Positions 1-10,970 of a stretch of 64,000 bases of DNA are shown here, one piece after another (within the stretch, counting starts at the first letter, position 1; every line of letters begins with the position of its first letter). Made by a program: the position numbers and the translations under genes. Source of the DNA: Nyssa sinensis (Eukaryota > Streptophyta > Magnoliopsida > Cornales > Nyssaceae); contig VIRR01000536.1 of the NCBI GenBank assembly GCA_008638375.1, positions 186,001 to 250,000 on the forward strand, given 5' to 3'. The notes under the pieces are model-generated. The model had not been told where the DNA came from and made no database searches. It worked only from the letters and a program-made list of their open reading frames with translations.

Positions 1-222
1 CTTGAACTTAGCAAAATGTAGATGAATAGATTTCAAAGAGTTAAAACATAATAATTTCTCTTAATTGAATTGTTTGCGTTTAAAGTATGTTAAAGTTATA
101 ACAGTTAGCATGGCATTTTATGAGACATGATGTAACGTATAATTAAATCTCAACAAATCAGTAACTGTCAAATATTTTATTATATAATATATATTAGTTA
201 AGATTTTAATGCGGATTTTTTC

Positions 223-225
<3 letters not shown>

Positions 226-255
<30 letters not shown>
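226..255. repeat. (AT)n microsatellite
   Basis: Fifteen uninterrupted AT units. Simple dinucleotide repeat of the kind common in plant intergenic DNA. Confidence 0.9.
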
Positions 256-258
<3 letters not shown>

Positions 259-2093
259 TTAAGATTTATTATATAATATTTGATTACTTGACCAAGGAAA
301 ATGATTTAGGTAGTATATATAATAAGTAATATTATGGATTCTGAATTTATATTATATTTACTCAAAAAGAAGAAAATTTTATTTTTATTTCAAATATATA
401 TTATATAATATGTTCAACAGAATGCTATATTAAATCTCAATAGAGAGAATTTAGGAGAAAAAACTTTTTCAGTAAAAATTGTTTGAACTAGTCTACTTGA
501 TAACTCATGGCTTATTCATTAAGAAAAAGATGTTTAATTTTATTTAATTTTTTTCTTTCAACGTTGGACTGCACTTTATCTATATGCTTATTACAATTCT
601 GGTGAAACATTTAATAAAAAGAGGAAAGTTGTGCTATTTTTAAAGTTAGGACTCTCGATCGTCTTCGCAATTTTAAAAGCAAATAAATAATATCTAAGAT
701 TATAGTAAAAACTAATACTTTGAAGTAGAATAATGTATCTCAATCATTATTGCCAGACTCAATGGAATTATTTAGCACATTTTATTTCTTCATTGCATAA
801 TCTGTGAATTATTGCCATAATAATTTTTTACCTCCAGGCCATAAACCCTTGCCTTCCATTCAAACAAAATAAAAAAAAAAGTTTTGTGAGTATAAAAATG
901 AAGGGTAGAGTACATTGACTCCTAAGATTTCTAATAATTATAAAAAAAAAAAAACTTTAAAGTTTTTGAAATAATACAAACCTCCTCTACTTTTACTGTC
1001 AAATTATAAATACTAATGAAACAATTACAAGAAAATTTTTCGAATGAATTGTCAACACAATAACATAAGAAAAGTTTTACATTGACACTAATGAAACAAT
1101 TTTTCTCACCTTATCTATTGTATTAGTGTCACAAGCATAAAAGGGTTCAGGGGGCATGGATTTAAATCGTGGTCGCAGGATATGAATCAGTCGCAAGTCA
1201 CGGTGTAACGGTATCGAGTCATTCGTAACAGAAATTGGAAACCGCAACCGTAAATTTTTTTCAAACACTAGTAAATCTCTTAAAAGTCATTATGTTTGGA
1301 AAATTTCTGATTTTTCATTGTTGCTTTTATAATTTACATGATCTTTCCATAAATTGGTGTTTCTCACTCAGTTTAAAAGATATATTACAAAGAAAATAAA
1401 AATTTATATTTTTTTGGAATATAGCAGAGTTTCATTAGAAGGACAAATTCTCACATGATGTACTAGATACACTAAAAAATATCTCAATCAAGAGAACAAC
1501 GGCCTTAGTAATGCTATCATGAAAAACGAACTTGATTAACATGTAATAAAAAGAAAAATATCACTAGTTAGTTTCCTTCTTTAATTTTCTTTTGGTAACC
1601 AATATATTGGAGTCCCTACTACTTCTACTTCTCTGTATGAGTAAGACATGTGAAGAAATTATTTCCTGAATTGTAAATCAGTATTTCATTAAATATATTG
1701 TCTCACACTAAGTTCCTTTAGAACATCCTAATTTCCTATTATGTTTTGCATCTTCGAGTTGACAGTTGCAAGTTCCTGGATATAGGTGTGAATAAAATGA
1801 CATTTATAGAATATACTAACAAATAGTTTAGAAGCTAATTTGTAATAAAATGACATTACATATGACTTTTTAAATTTATATTAGGATTTTATATTTAGAT
1901 GTACGAACAAAGTTTAACAGAGGAGTGGTTGAATTAAAATGAAACCAAGAATTTGTTATCTTTCTCTGTCAATATCTTGACAGAATTTTAGTTCTAACTT
2001 ATCAAAAAAATAGTTCTAACTTGTTCCCTCCTTATAATATGAATTCCATAAGAAAATAATTCTTAAAAATAATATATATATATAATTCTTAAA

Positions 2094-2096
<3 letters not shown>

Positions 2097-2130
<34 letters not shown>

Positions 2131-2170
2131 AACGAACACACACACACACACACACTATATATATATATAT
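2097..2170. repeat. Compound (TA)n-(CA)n-(TA)n microsatellite
   Basis: A TA tract, then a CA tract with a short interruption (ACACAAACGAACACAC), then TA again. It lies about 90 bp upstream of the first LRR-coding stretch. Confidence 0.9.
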
Positions 2171-2260
2171 TTGAGACATTAATTCCTAATTTCTAAATAA
2201 ATTTAATTTAAAAAATTATAACAAATCAAAATTTTAACCTTCACAATTGGTTAGGCTTAA

Positions 2261-2692
2261 AAAAAATTTTATATTAGGGATTGTCACAACCTTTTAACTG
2301 TCATTCCACCCAATTTGATACAAAGGTTACAAAATTTCCAGGTAATCTCTATTAAAAGTTGTGATTTGGTGGAGAGAGTATGTGAAGTTGAAGGAGATGA
2401 TGAAGAAGAAGATGCTGCTAACACACTTATTTTCTCCAAGTTACGCACTCTCATACTTGAGAATCTGCAAGAATTCGTGGGTATCTACACTACAGAGTGG
2501 CTATCCTTGGATATTTTGACAATTAAAAACTGTCCCAAAATAACAACATTTCCTAATTCTAGACTAAAAGCAAGTGAAGGAGAATCCGAAAGAAAAATGG
2601 ACCAAGAGAGCAACCTTATTAGGAGGAAAAATAACAATTTTATATTATATTTTCTTATTCTTAATTTCTCTTATCTACCAAACAAAGTTTAA
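2261..2692 (+). pseudogene. LRR fragment of a CC-NBS-LRR resistance gene (first piece)
   Basis: The frame is open from 2261 to the stop at 2690-2692; a TAA at 2258-2260 closes it upstream. Roughly the first 100 codons read as irregular plant LRRs of the RPS2/At4g27190 type: CHNLLTVIPPNLIQRLQNF, then SCDLVERVCEVEG, an acidic run (DDEEED), LRTLILENL and LTIKNCPKITTFP. The last 40 residues are not LRR-like and probably read into an intron or flank. In intact genes of this family these repeats lie C-terminal to CC and NB-ARC domains and take part in pathogen recognition; neither domain is visible here. I see no start codon in a sensible context, so this is an internal exon or a broken gene. It belongs with the LRR exon at 3232-3996. 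Confidence 0.72.
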
Positions 2693-3231
2693 ATAAGAAA
2701 TATTTAGCAAGAAAACATGAAAATCCATCAAACAAATGGCAATAGAAATTTTTGAAGCTACCAAACAAAAGAGAAAAGTTTAACAATAAAACATCAAAAC
2801 CCCATTAAATTCAATGGTTAAACTTTAAGAATTTTGGGGTAAGAAATGAGAGATATTCTGGAATTAAAATGAAAATTTTGGAGTGGTCTAAAATTTTGGA
2901 TTGAGAAATGATATGAATGATGGATAAAGATTGTATTGGACAAAATAATACATGTATATACATAACAGAGGCGGCACGCCTTTGTAAAGTTAAAATACAG
3001 AGCTTATGAAAATGGACATGTATTGGTCAAATTGAAGCTATAGGCAGTTAGTTAATTTCAAACAAGTGAAGGACTTCTACCAATGCCTGCATAAAAAACT
3101 GTATATGTTATTGTTTGTGTTGCTTCCCCTTTCTCTCTCTCTATATAGGCCCCTCCCTCCTGAAGTATTTGAAGTCTATTATGTTTCCTTAATCCAAATT
3201 CTTTAATAAGAGAATAAAATGTATTGGACAG
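2693..3231. other. Intron-like spacer between LRR pieces
   Basis: AT-rich, with no sustained reading frame. It ends in GTATTGGACAG directly before the LRR-coding frame at 3232, an acceptable 3' splice site. No transposon signature was recognised. It contains a short CT-rich run (TTTCTCTCTCTCTA, about 3130-3143). Confidence 0.5.
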
Positions 3232-3996
3232 GTTGTATTGCCTAACTTGGAGGTATTGACTATTCGCAACCTACAAAGCTTGAAGGAGATATGGCCCCTC
3301 CAATTTCCAGCTCAGTCCTTCAGTCAACTAAGAATTCTGGAGGTGAAAAAATGTGACAAATTGTTGAAAGTTATACCATCCAATTTACTGCAACAACTAC
3401 AGAATTTGGAAGCACTCTATGTAACAGAATGTGATAGAGTGGAAGAGGTCATACGACTTGAAGGTGCCAACGTTGTAGTGCTCTCTCAATTAAGAGAATT
3501 GGAGTTGCGTAATCTGCCTAAGTTGGTGGAAATGTGGTGGAACAAGGATTGTAATGGAATTCTGAGCTGTCCAAACCTTGATTACCTGCGCGTCAGCGGA
3601 TGTAATAATTTGAGAAACTTATTTTTATCTTCAGTAGCCAAAGGTTTTGTGAATCTTCGACGACTACATATAAGAGATTGCTTGAATATGGAAGAAGTAG
3701 TTGCAAAGGAAGAACAATTAGGAGAAGATTCTGGAGACAAACTTGCATTCCCTTCCATATGGAATCTGGAATTTGAAAATTTACCAAAGCTCAGGAGTTT
3801 CTACTCGGGGAATCTTACTCTTGAATGCCCATCCTTATTTATAGTCAGTTTGGAGAATTGTACAAACATGCATACTTTCTCATCAGGGCTCCAAATCACA
3901 CCAAAGCTGAGTAAAATTAGGGCAGATGGCAAGTGGCTGGTGGTGAAAGGTGACCTTAATAGCTTCATCCAACAACATATATTCAGGGGGGTTCAG
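3232..3996 (+). CDS. LRR exon of a CC-NBS-LRR resistance gene (partial)
   Basis: An open exon of 255 codons. It runs from a plausible acceptor (GGACAG) to a canonical donor (GTTCAG|GTATGT), and both ends are in phase 0. The protein is a series of imperfect LRRs typical of the RPS2/At4g27190 class in woody eudicots: LPNLEVLTIRNLQSLKEIW, LRILEVKKCDKLLKVIPSNL, LQNLEALYVTECDRVEEV, LRELELRNLPKLVEMW, CPNLDYLRVSGCNNLRNLF, LRRLHIRDCLNMEEVV and LEFENLPKLRSFYSG. It ends in the usual C-terminal block (SLENCTNMHTFSSG, then LNSFIQQHIF). In intact proteins this domain recognises pathogen signals or holds the NB-ARC domain inactive in the cytoplasm. The exon has no internal stop, but no NB-ARC exon is in the window. 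Splicing to 5929-6042 would keep the frame. Confidence 0.8.
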
Positions 3997-5928
3997 GTAT
4001 GTATAAATTGAAGCCTCCTAAAGTTCTGATAATTATTCCCACTTTCACGTTTTAATTTCATTGTTTTAACTGGACATCATCACATATTTTTTTTTTTTTT
4101 TATAGCTAATTAACTTCACAACAATCACAAGTTGTACTCATTAGGATGGAAGGAAAAAATGTAAAAATTATCAATTAATTACCTACTTCAGTGAAATGCT
4201 AAATTGTTTCTTTTATTGTACATCAGAAAGATAATTAAAAATAAAAGTAAAAGTAATAGGGCCACTCTTCTTGCTCTACAAAGTAGGTGGAAACTTTTTT
4301 TGAAAAAGTTTCTATTGATATAAGCTTCGGTTGCCATCATGAAATGACACAGTCATCAGACCAAACATATACCGATTTGGATATCAGTGAACATACTTAT
4401 AGAATGGAAATTTTGTAGAAATCATTGTTAAACAAGCTAGATTTAGGCTAAGGATTTTTTTTTTTTTTTTTGGTAAGCATTTCCTCCCATAAAAATGAGA
4501 AAATTTGCTTGATTCAGAAAGGGATCTGCAAAACGTACGTTGAAACTCATTTTCTTGAAGAAATACATACAAAAGAATGTAGTCGGAAACCTCTTGGATT
4601 AAAGAACTTTTTTGGAGTGATAAAGAAAAGAGTATGAAAAAAAGTTTCTATTTAAATAAGCTTTGGTTTCCATCATCATAAATTAAACTCAGCAGTGAGC
4701 ATATTACAGGAATAACAGCATTGTAACTAGAAGATATCAATTTGGATATCAGTGAAGTTACTTATAAAATAGAAATTATGTAGAAATCTATAATTAAAAA
4801 AAAAAACAAAAAACTACACCAAAAATATGCAATCTTCCATCTTTTATTCATTTTGGATTAAGTATTGCCTCATTGATACCCCCCAAAATCTAACACAACA
4901 ATTACTAGAAAGATAAATCAAATGACAAAATATGCTGTGGTGTTTTCTTATTGTTGTACCGGGTATCTGTTTGTACTGTAAGCTTCTTTTTAGATATGTA
5001 TGATGTGGACCTAAAAAGACAACAGAGAAGTGGAAGCAACTAAATCATGGGAGGAAATTGTGGAATTTGAAGCATATAGAAAGATTTAAATCTCAAATGC
5101 AGCCAGTAGATTCCTCATTCTAAGAAATTATTTAGTAGAACAACATCACCGCTAAATTTGGAAAATAAAGTTCACAAAATTGTTAATATATCCAACCCAG
5201 AAAATAACTAAACTTTCTAAAAATTACAAACATTAAAATTAAGACAAAATGAGACTTGGGTGCCCTAAGGATCCACACCTTCGTTCAAGATAATTGTATA
5301 TATATACTCTTTAAAAGCTTTGTACCCATTCTATGTAGGACACAAACTTTTTCCAAGTTTCAAACTTTTATTACTATTTTCAAGTAATGATGTTTGGAGG
5401 CAATTTCTGATTCCCTCCTTAATGGTTTTGAGCAACCCAATACACGATTTTTATCTCCTCATTAAGGAGAACACATTTCCATGTGAATCCACCAAAATTA
5501 ATATGTGAGACCCACTTAGCTCAAAGATAACCAATTATTATGATAAAAAAACTCATTTTTTTTTAATTTGAGCTCAAAGATAACTAATTATTATGCTAAA
5601 AAAACTCATTTTTTCTAACATTTATAACATATACAATAGAAGAAAATTTTTACAGTGCTGAATCACTTTTACATAATTTTTACCAAAAATTCAAATAACA
5701 AACTAATTATACAATAGTTAGTTTTTTTATAAAAAAAAAATCATTCTCCAATAATTAATTTTTTAAAATCAATTTTCTAGAATCTGAAGTTCCCCAAATG
5801 GGTTTAAGACTACTTGTTTATTGGTCAAAAGACTGCAACCTAAACCCAATTCACCTTGACTATTTTGTTTGAAAAATTACAGGATTTTCAATAGTTAACC
5901 ATTACTAATCTTTTTTATATATGGTCAG
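3997..5928. other. Probable intron with internal duplication
   Basis: Non-coding stretch between the donor at 3996/3997 and the acceptor ATGGTCAG at 5928. It holds a diverged duplication: 4304-4436 resembles 4638-4800, both beginning AAAAGTTTCTAT and sharing TTTGGATATCAGTGAA. It also holds a short tandem repeat at about 5519-5611 (TCAAAGATAAC, ATTATTATG, AAAAAACTCA twice), and runs of T at 4088-4104 and 4451-4471. No transposase or other protein-coding signal was seen. Confidence 0.5.
4304..4800. repeat. Diverged direct duplication inside the intron
   Basis: Copy 1 at about 4304-4436 and copy 2 at about 4638-4800 share the order AAGTTTCTAT, TAAGCTT(C/T)GGTT, GATTTGGATATCAGTGAA/ATTTGGATATCAGTGAA and GTAGAAATC. 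Spacing is about 335-365 bp. Part of the same block (AAAATTTGCTTGATTCAGAA, 4499-4518) recurs at about 6390, so the unit is a dispersed local repeat. Confidence 0.55.
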
Positions 5929-6042
5929 GACAAACCCAATGAAGAAGAGGAGAAAGAGGAAAACGAAACAATCCATGGTGAAAAATCGAAAGAAGCAGAA
6001 GATAGGCATGAAATGCAAGGAATGTCAAATAGGCTTCTTGAG
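5929..6042 (+). CDS. Small charged C-terminal exon of the LRR gene
   Basis: A 38-codon open exon in phase 0, bounded by acceptor ATGGTCAG and donor GAG|GTAATA. It encodes a highly acidic and basic peptide (DKPNEEEEKEENETIHGEKS, ending MSNRLLE). Short charged tails after the last LRR are usual in RPS2-type genes. The exon is supported by its in-phase splice sites and by a diverged duplicate of the exon plus flanks at 7437-7557. It has no domain of its own. An earlier frame or a retained intron is possible without transcript data. Confidence 0.5.
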
Positions 6043-7436
6043 GTAATATTTGTCATTCACTTCTACCAATGCCAATGGAAGGTAAAATATAACTAGAATC
6101 TATTTTATGTTACACAGAGAGACCATAAATTAGAAATTTAACTTAGATTATGTTACAATCTATATGCAACAAACTTCTGTAAAATAAAATCACATGAGCC
6201 GTGTAGAGTATATATAAAGGGGATTGTTTATTAAAAGTTTCTATTTCACCACAAGAAATACCAACACAAATAACAATAAAGAACTTGGCATAATTACATT
6301 TGAAAGAAGAAAAGTATTTATGAAAAGAACTTTCATAAAACCTGCAAAACACTGTCAAGTCTATTTTTAGGCCACCCACTTAAAAAGGGAAAATTTGCTT
6401 GATTCAGAAAGGGAAAATTAACAACCAACAGTTCCTCAAACTATGAAGTTATTTAGTAGAACGACACCTCTAAAATTAGAAAAAAAAAATCACAAAATTG
6501 TTAATATATCCATGTATCCAACCCAGAAAATAACTAAACCTGCTGAAAATTACAAAAATTAAAATTAAGACAAAAGGAGACAATGAAATCAAAAACATCG
6601 CTGTCAATAGTTACCAAATTTGCAAGATGCAGAATAAGATTGGTAAATATGAATTTAGATAAAAATGAAAAAGAAAAAAGTAAAAAATACTTTTTATGGT
6701 AATTAAACAATACTTATTCAAACTATTCTAAAACTTTAAGAAAATACTCAACAATCTTGGGTATTTTAGACTTGATATAACAATGACTCAAGTCCTAGAA
6801 ACCTTTCTAAAATAGTTAATCTTTCCCAATAGCATTTACTTTTAGGGAAAAAATCCATTATTAAAAATTACATATTCAAATTCTAAAACAAAGAAAAGTA
6901 AGTGGAGAAAACCACAAAAAAACACTGAGTGCTACTTTGAAGATTTCATTAGAGGACCTTTTGTATTGTGGGTGAATGGTGCATTACAGGCACACACAGA
7001 AATCAAAATGTGTAGACAACGAAATGATGATTTGCAATATCAAAAGCTCTTCTTGACAATTCAGAGGAGCCTTTTGCCATCTTATTTTAATAAGCTTAGA
7101 AAAATCCTGTGTAGTTGATCTCATAACAACTTTGACAAGATTAATTTTTATGTTCTTAAAGAAAAGTATTCTTAGGCAGGTCATTGATGTCATCCATTCA
7201 CTTGCACAACATGCGCTTAAATTGAATGTTACATCTTTGGAGTTATGAACTATGCTAGACATAATATAGTCATTGAAAAGTGAATTCATAGGCTATCTAA
7301 GTCTACTTGTTACATTTGTCAGAACCTGACGGGACTTTTGATCCTGGACTATTTTATTTGAAAAGTTATAGGATTTCAATAGTTAATAGTTACTAACCTT
7401 TTTACTTATGGCCAAAAAAAAAAAAAAAAAAAACAG
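6043..7436. other. Non-coding spacer between exon and exon copy
   Basis: AT-rich, with no supported gene. A minus-strand open frame of about 100 codons at 6984-7289 has no recognisable domain and is not called. The last 100 bp are a diverged copy of the intron end upstream of 5929, and an A run of about 20 (7414-7433) sits just before the copied acceptor. Confidence 0.5.
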
Positions 7437-7557
7437 ATGCAGAAGAGGGGAAACGGGGAGATTGAAACAGTAATGTCTCAAGAAATCCATGGTGAAAAAT
7501 TTGAAGAAGCAAAAGATCAAACGTGAAATAGAAGGAATGTCAAATAGGCTTCTCAAG
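7437..7557 (+). pseudogene. Decayed duplicate of the 5929-6042 exon
   Basis: The block from about 7340 to 7620 repeats 5860-6090: same intron tail (GGATTT..CAATAGTTAA), acceptor (AAACAG), the core AATCCATGGTGAAAAAT, the segment GGAATGTCAAATAGGCTTCT, the donor (AAG|GTAATA), and TGTCATTCA(C/T)TTCTACCA downstream. The copy is 121 nt against 114 nt and has a TGA in mid-exon, so it cannot continue the LRR frame. It looks like a local segmental duplication that then decayed. Confidence 0.7.
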
Positions 7558-8399
7558 GTAATAAATGTCATTCATTTCTACCATATGCCAATGGGAGGTA
7601 AAATATGACTAGAATCCACTTTGTGCATGAAGTTTATCCATAATTTTTCTACATGACCAAGGGTAGGTGGTGGAACTTATATTAATGATTACTCTCAATT
7701 CAAAATACAATCCAAGAATGTTTGGGTTTCCAACTCAACCATAGAAATCACCACTTTAACTTTGTTTCCCTACACAACCAACTATTTTCTCTTTTCCATT
7801 TGGTTCATTTCCACTATAACAAAATCTTCCCATAATAATTGTTAAACAACCCTTCAACAAATTGATTACCGGTGATTGTAGGGCTTAATTTAATCACATC
7901 CAAGAGTAAATTCTATATAGAGGTTAAAGAAATGCCAGCAAGATGAAAATAATAGTATATCAATGTATGTACCTACTGTTTACATCTATTGATTAGATGG
8001 GAAGAAATCCATAATACTTGAGAGTTAAGATTGGAAGACTTCATCAGACAATAACCTTGAACCCGAGAGTGTTTGTGTTTGTTAACCATAATGACAATTC
8101 AAGCCCACATAGTAGTATAAATGGGCAAGTTTGAAATAACAAATATATAGTGGCTTTACAAATTTACAATGCGAATATGACCTATAAGCACCTAACCACA
8201 TATTGCACCAAGTAAGCAATATTGAGGGAAGTGAACAATACAGTTGTACACTTGGGGCTTGTTTGGGGATTCTTGAATTTGGTTTAGTCTAAGTTTAAAC
8301 CAACTCCTCCTAAATGTTTCATGGCAACACAAATTTTTATGTGAACTGGTTTTAGACTACAAAAGAAAGAGACCAAATTACGGTGTCAAGTCACACAAA
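7558..8399. other. Non-coding DNA 3' of the LRR remnant
   Basis: No reading frame or domain recognised. At about 8252-8370 a motif GGGGCTTGTTTGGGGATT resembles terminal sequences of plant MITEs, but I could not find a matching inverted end. Confidence 0.4.
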
Positions 8400-10970
8400 A
8401 AATCTACAAAGTCATCCATTGAAGGATTACACCTTTCATTAACTCATACATACAATGTATACAAAAAAATGCTCTAAAGTCCATAGGGGGCAGCTTCTCC
8501 CCCCTCAAAAATCCTTTTATTTCTTTCCTTCTATATACACTAAAAAAGGCATAGATGGACCACATCCCATACTTTGTGTAAATGCCACCTTTTACACCCA
8601 CTCCTCTAGCTTGCAAACAATTCTAAAACTAATCTTGGCATGACCCAACAACAACCAAATAGAGAAAAAACAATCTGCCATAACTCTCTAGCCACCTCAT
8701 AGTGAATCAAAAGGTGTTCCACCTTCTCCTCCTCCTCCTTTCACATCATGCACATATTGGCTAGGTTGAAACCCCTTTTTTGAGATTCTCCCTTGTTAAT
8801 ACAGCACCCCAAGCTATTGTCCATCCAAAAAAAGCCATCTTCAATGGAGCTTTGGTCTTCCAAATGCTTTTCTAAGGAAACTCTCTACTTCCATTTCTCT
8901 AAAGAGCTTTATAAAAAGACTTTACTGTGACCTTATCTCATTTTCGGTGCTGCCATTTAATTGCATCCCTTGATGTGAATTGGGCTTGACTTTTTGCAAG
9001 GTCTCCATCATCCTAGTAAGCTCATGCATCTCCCACTTTTGGAAATTCCTTCTAAACTATGGCAGCCAATAAGCCTCTCTTCCTTCTTGACATATAAAAT
9101 CTGCCACCCAAGCCTCTTTATTTGTAATGATCTGGAAAAGAAGAGAGAACTTCTCCTTGAGTGTTGCCTTGTTTGCCCAAACATTGAGTCAAAATTTAAC
9201 CCACGCCGGAACCACTATTAAAGCTACTTGATCCCAAAATCAACCCCTCTGTTTCTAATATTTTTCGACAATCCTAAACCATAAGGGCCTTCTACCTCCT
9301 TCGAAATCCACCCACCCCCCATGCTCCCATATTTTGCCTCAATAACTTTTTTCCACCCAACTTGATTTCCATTTGTGTATCTCCAAAGCCATTTGCCTAG
9401 TAACACACGGTTGAAGACTCAAAATTTTAATCCCGAAGCCTCCTTCGTAAACCGGAGTGCATATGTTCTTCCAAGCAACTAAGTGGGTTTTCTTTTCTTC
9501 ACTCATACCACTCCACAAGAAATCCCTCTACAATTTTTCCAATCTCTCCTTAACCAAAGCCGGAATGGGTTACAATGACATGAAGTAGGTTGGAAGGCTA
9601 GATAAAGTACCCCCCCGCTAGCCGCTTTTGGAATCTATCCACCACCACATCCCAAACTCTTTTTCTATACTATCCTGACCCCAAAGGCAACCCAAAATAA
9701 ACCGTAGGCATGGATCCCAATTTGCAGCCCATGTTCCATGCTAAGTCTTCAGCTTTATTCACATTCCCAACTGGAATAATTATGCTTTTTCCCAAATTAA
9801 TTCTCATTCCAGAAAATACATCGAAGCACTTCAATATGCACTTTAAGAAACGAAGTTGTACCTCTTTTGCATCACAAAAAAAATAATTGTATCATATGCA
9901 AACATTAAGTGAGACACTCCACCGTCCTACCTTTCGTCCTCATACCACAAAACCTCTAAACATGTCTGCTCTCACCGTCCCATCTAGTATCAAACTGAAA
10001 GATTCCATCACTTAAATGAAGAGGAAGGGGGATAAGGGATACCCTTCCCTCCACCCTCTAGAGATTCCATCCCCTGAACATGCCTGCCATCCATGCCCTC
10101 TACTTCTAACTGAAGCCTATCCTCTCTAAAATGTACAACAAGAAGCCCCAATTTAGGTGATTGTATGCTTTCTCAATGTCAAGCTTACAAATTAGACATG
10201 CTTCCTTGCACCTCATTCTAGAATCCACACATTCATTAACTATAAGGGTTGGATCCAAAAATTTTTGTCCCCTACAAAAGCATTCTGAGACGTTGAAACC
10301 ATTTCCCCCACCACTAGTTTGAGGCGCAAGGCAAAGACTTTTCCCAACGGCTTATATATTCTTCCCTCCAAGTTGATTGGTCTAAATTCCTTTATGTTTT
10401 CCACTCCTCCCTTTTAGGGAACGAATGCAATGAATGATGCATTCAGACTCCTTTCAAATTGTACATGTTTGTGGAAGAAATTGAAGAAATCCATAACCTC
10501 CCTCCTTACAACAGGCCTGCTTCTCCTCAATTCTGTGTAAAGTTCCATATAGAGATTGGGTATCTTTTCTTTAATCTCGGCCTTCTAATCATATCTTTGT
10601 CCTCCAATTTTGATTGAACTGATGGTGTTTGTTCTTCTATATGCACTAGCCATACGATGGAAAAACTTTGTATTCTTGTCCCTTTCTTTTAGCCACAAAG
10701 CCCATGACTCTTGTCTCCAACTAATCTCTTCTGCTTTGGCCAGCCTACCCAACTTACCTTTCATTTCCTCTCTTCGACTCTTATCCTCCTCCGTGATAGA
10801 TTGATTTTTCTATTTAAGGTCTATTTCCTTTATGTTAGCCAGCAACTTTGCTTTCTTGAGCTAAATGTTCCCAAACACTTCCTTATTCCATTTCTTGAAA
10901 TCTTTGTAAAGGATACGAAGGCAATGAGACATCAAAAGATTATAAAAAGGATGTCAAATCCAATGAAACA
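8400..10970 (-). mobile_element. 5'-truncated L1-type LINE (RT + zf-RVT), decayed
   Basis: Read on the minus strand, the landmarks of a plant L1-type ORF2 appear in order. They are the linker after the endonuclease (WNKEVFG near 10880, then EEISWRQES and DKNTKFFHRMAS near 10670-10750), RT motif [13 protein letters not shown] (near 10170), the active-site region VSHLMFAYDTIIFF (near 9885), LLGKWLWRYTNGNQVGWKKV (9330-9406), and the zinc-binding RVT tail (APLKMAFFGW near 8850; HLLIHYEVARELW near 8690). The RT active site reads FAYD where FADD is expected, and the frame is broken by many stops and shifts. The 5' part (ORF1 and endonuclease) is missing, the usual 5' truncation. No poly-A tail or TSD was found. 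Intact copies make a protein that nicks target DNA and reverse-transcribes its own RNA. Confidence 0.85.
9224..9406 (-). pseudogene. LINE ORF2 remnant, region between RT and zf-RVT
   Basis: Sixty open codons beginning MLLGKWLWRYTNGNQVGWKK, a well-conserved block between RT and the terminal zinc-binding domain in plant L1-type elements. It is the longest uninterrupted piece of this LINE. Confidence 0.75.

Larger units (their letters stand above)
1..2260. other. AT-rich non-coding DNA
   Basis: No gene or recognisable transposon domain is visible. The stretch is strongly AT-rich with many A and T runs. It contains an (AT)n tract at 226-255 flanked by two copies of a short motif (ATATTAGTTAAGATTT, about 192-207 and 253-268), and a compound (TA)n-(CA)n-(TA)n microsatellite at 2097-2170 preceded by a direct repeat of TTCTTAAAAATAATATATA. 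It lies 5' of the LRR fragments, where the NB-ARC part of a resistance gene would be expected, but I see no P-loop or other NB-ARC motif in any frame. Confidence 0.6.

Noticed and set aside
6984..7289. 101-codon minus-strand open frame
   Set aside because: AT-rich, no recognisable domain, no supporting signals, within the decayed R-gene flank.
8252..8370. MITE-like GGGGCTTGTTTGGGG terminus
   Set aside because: No matching inverted end or TSD could be found.
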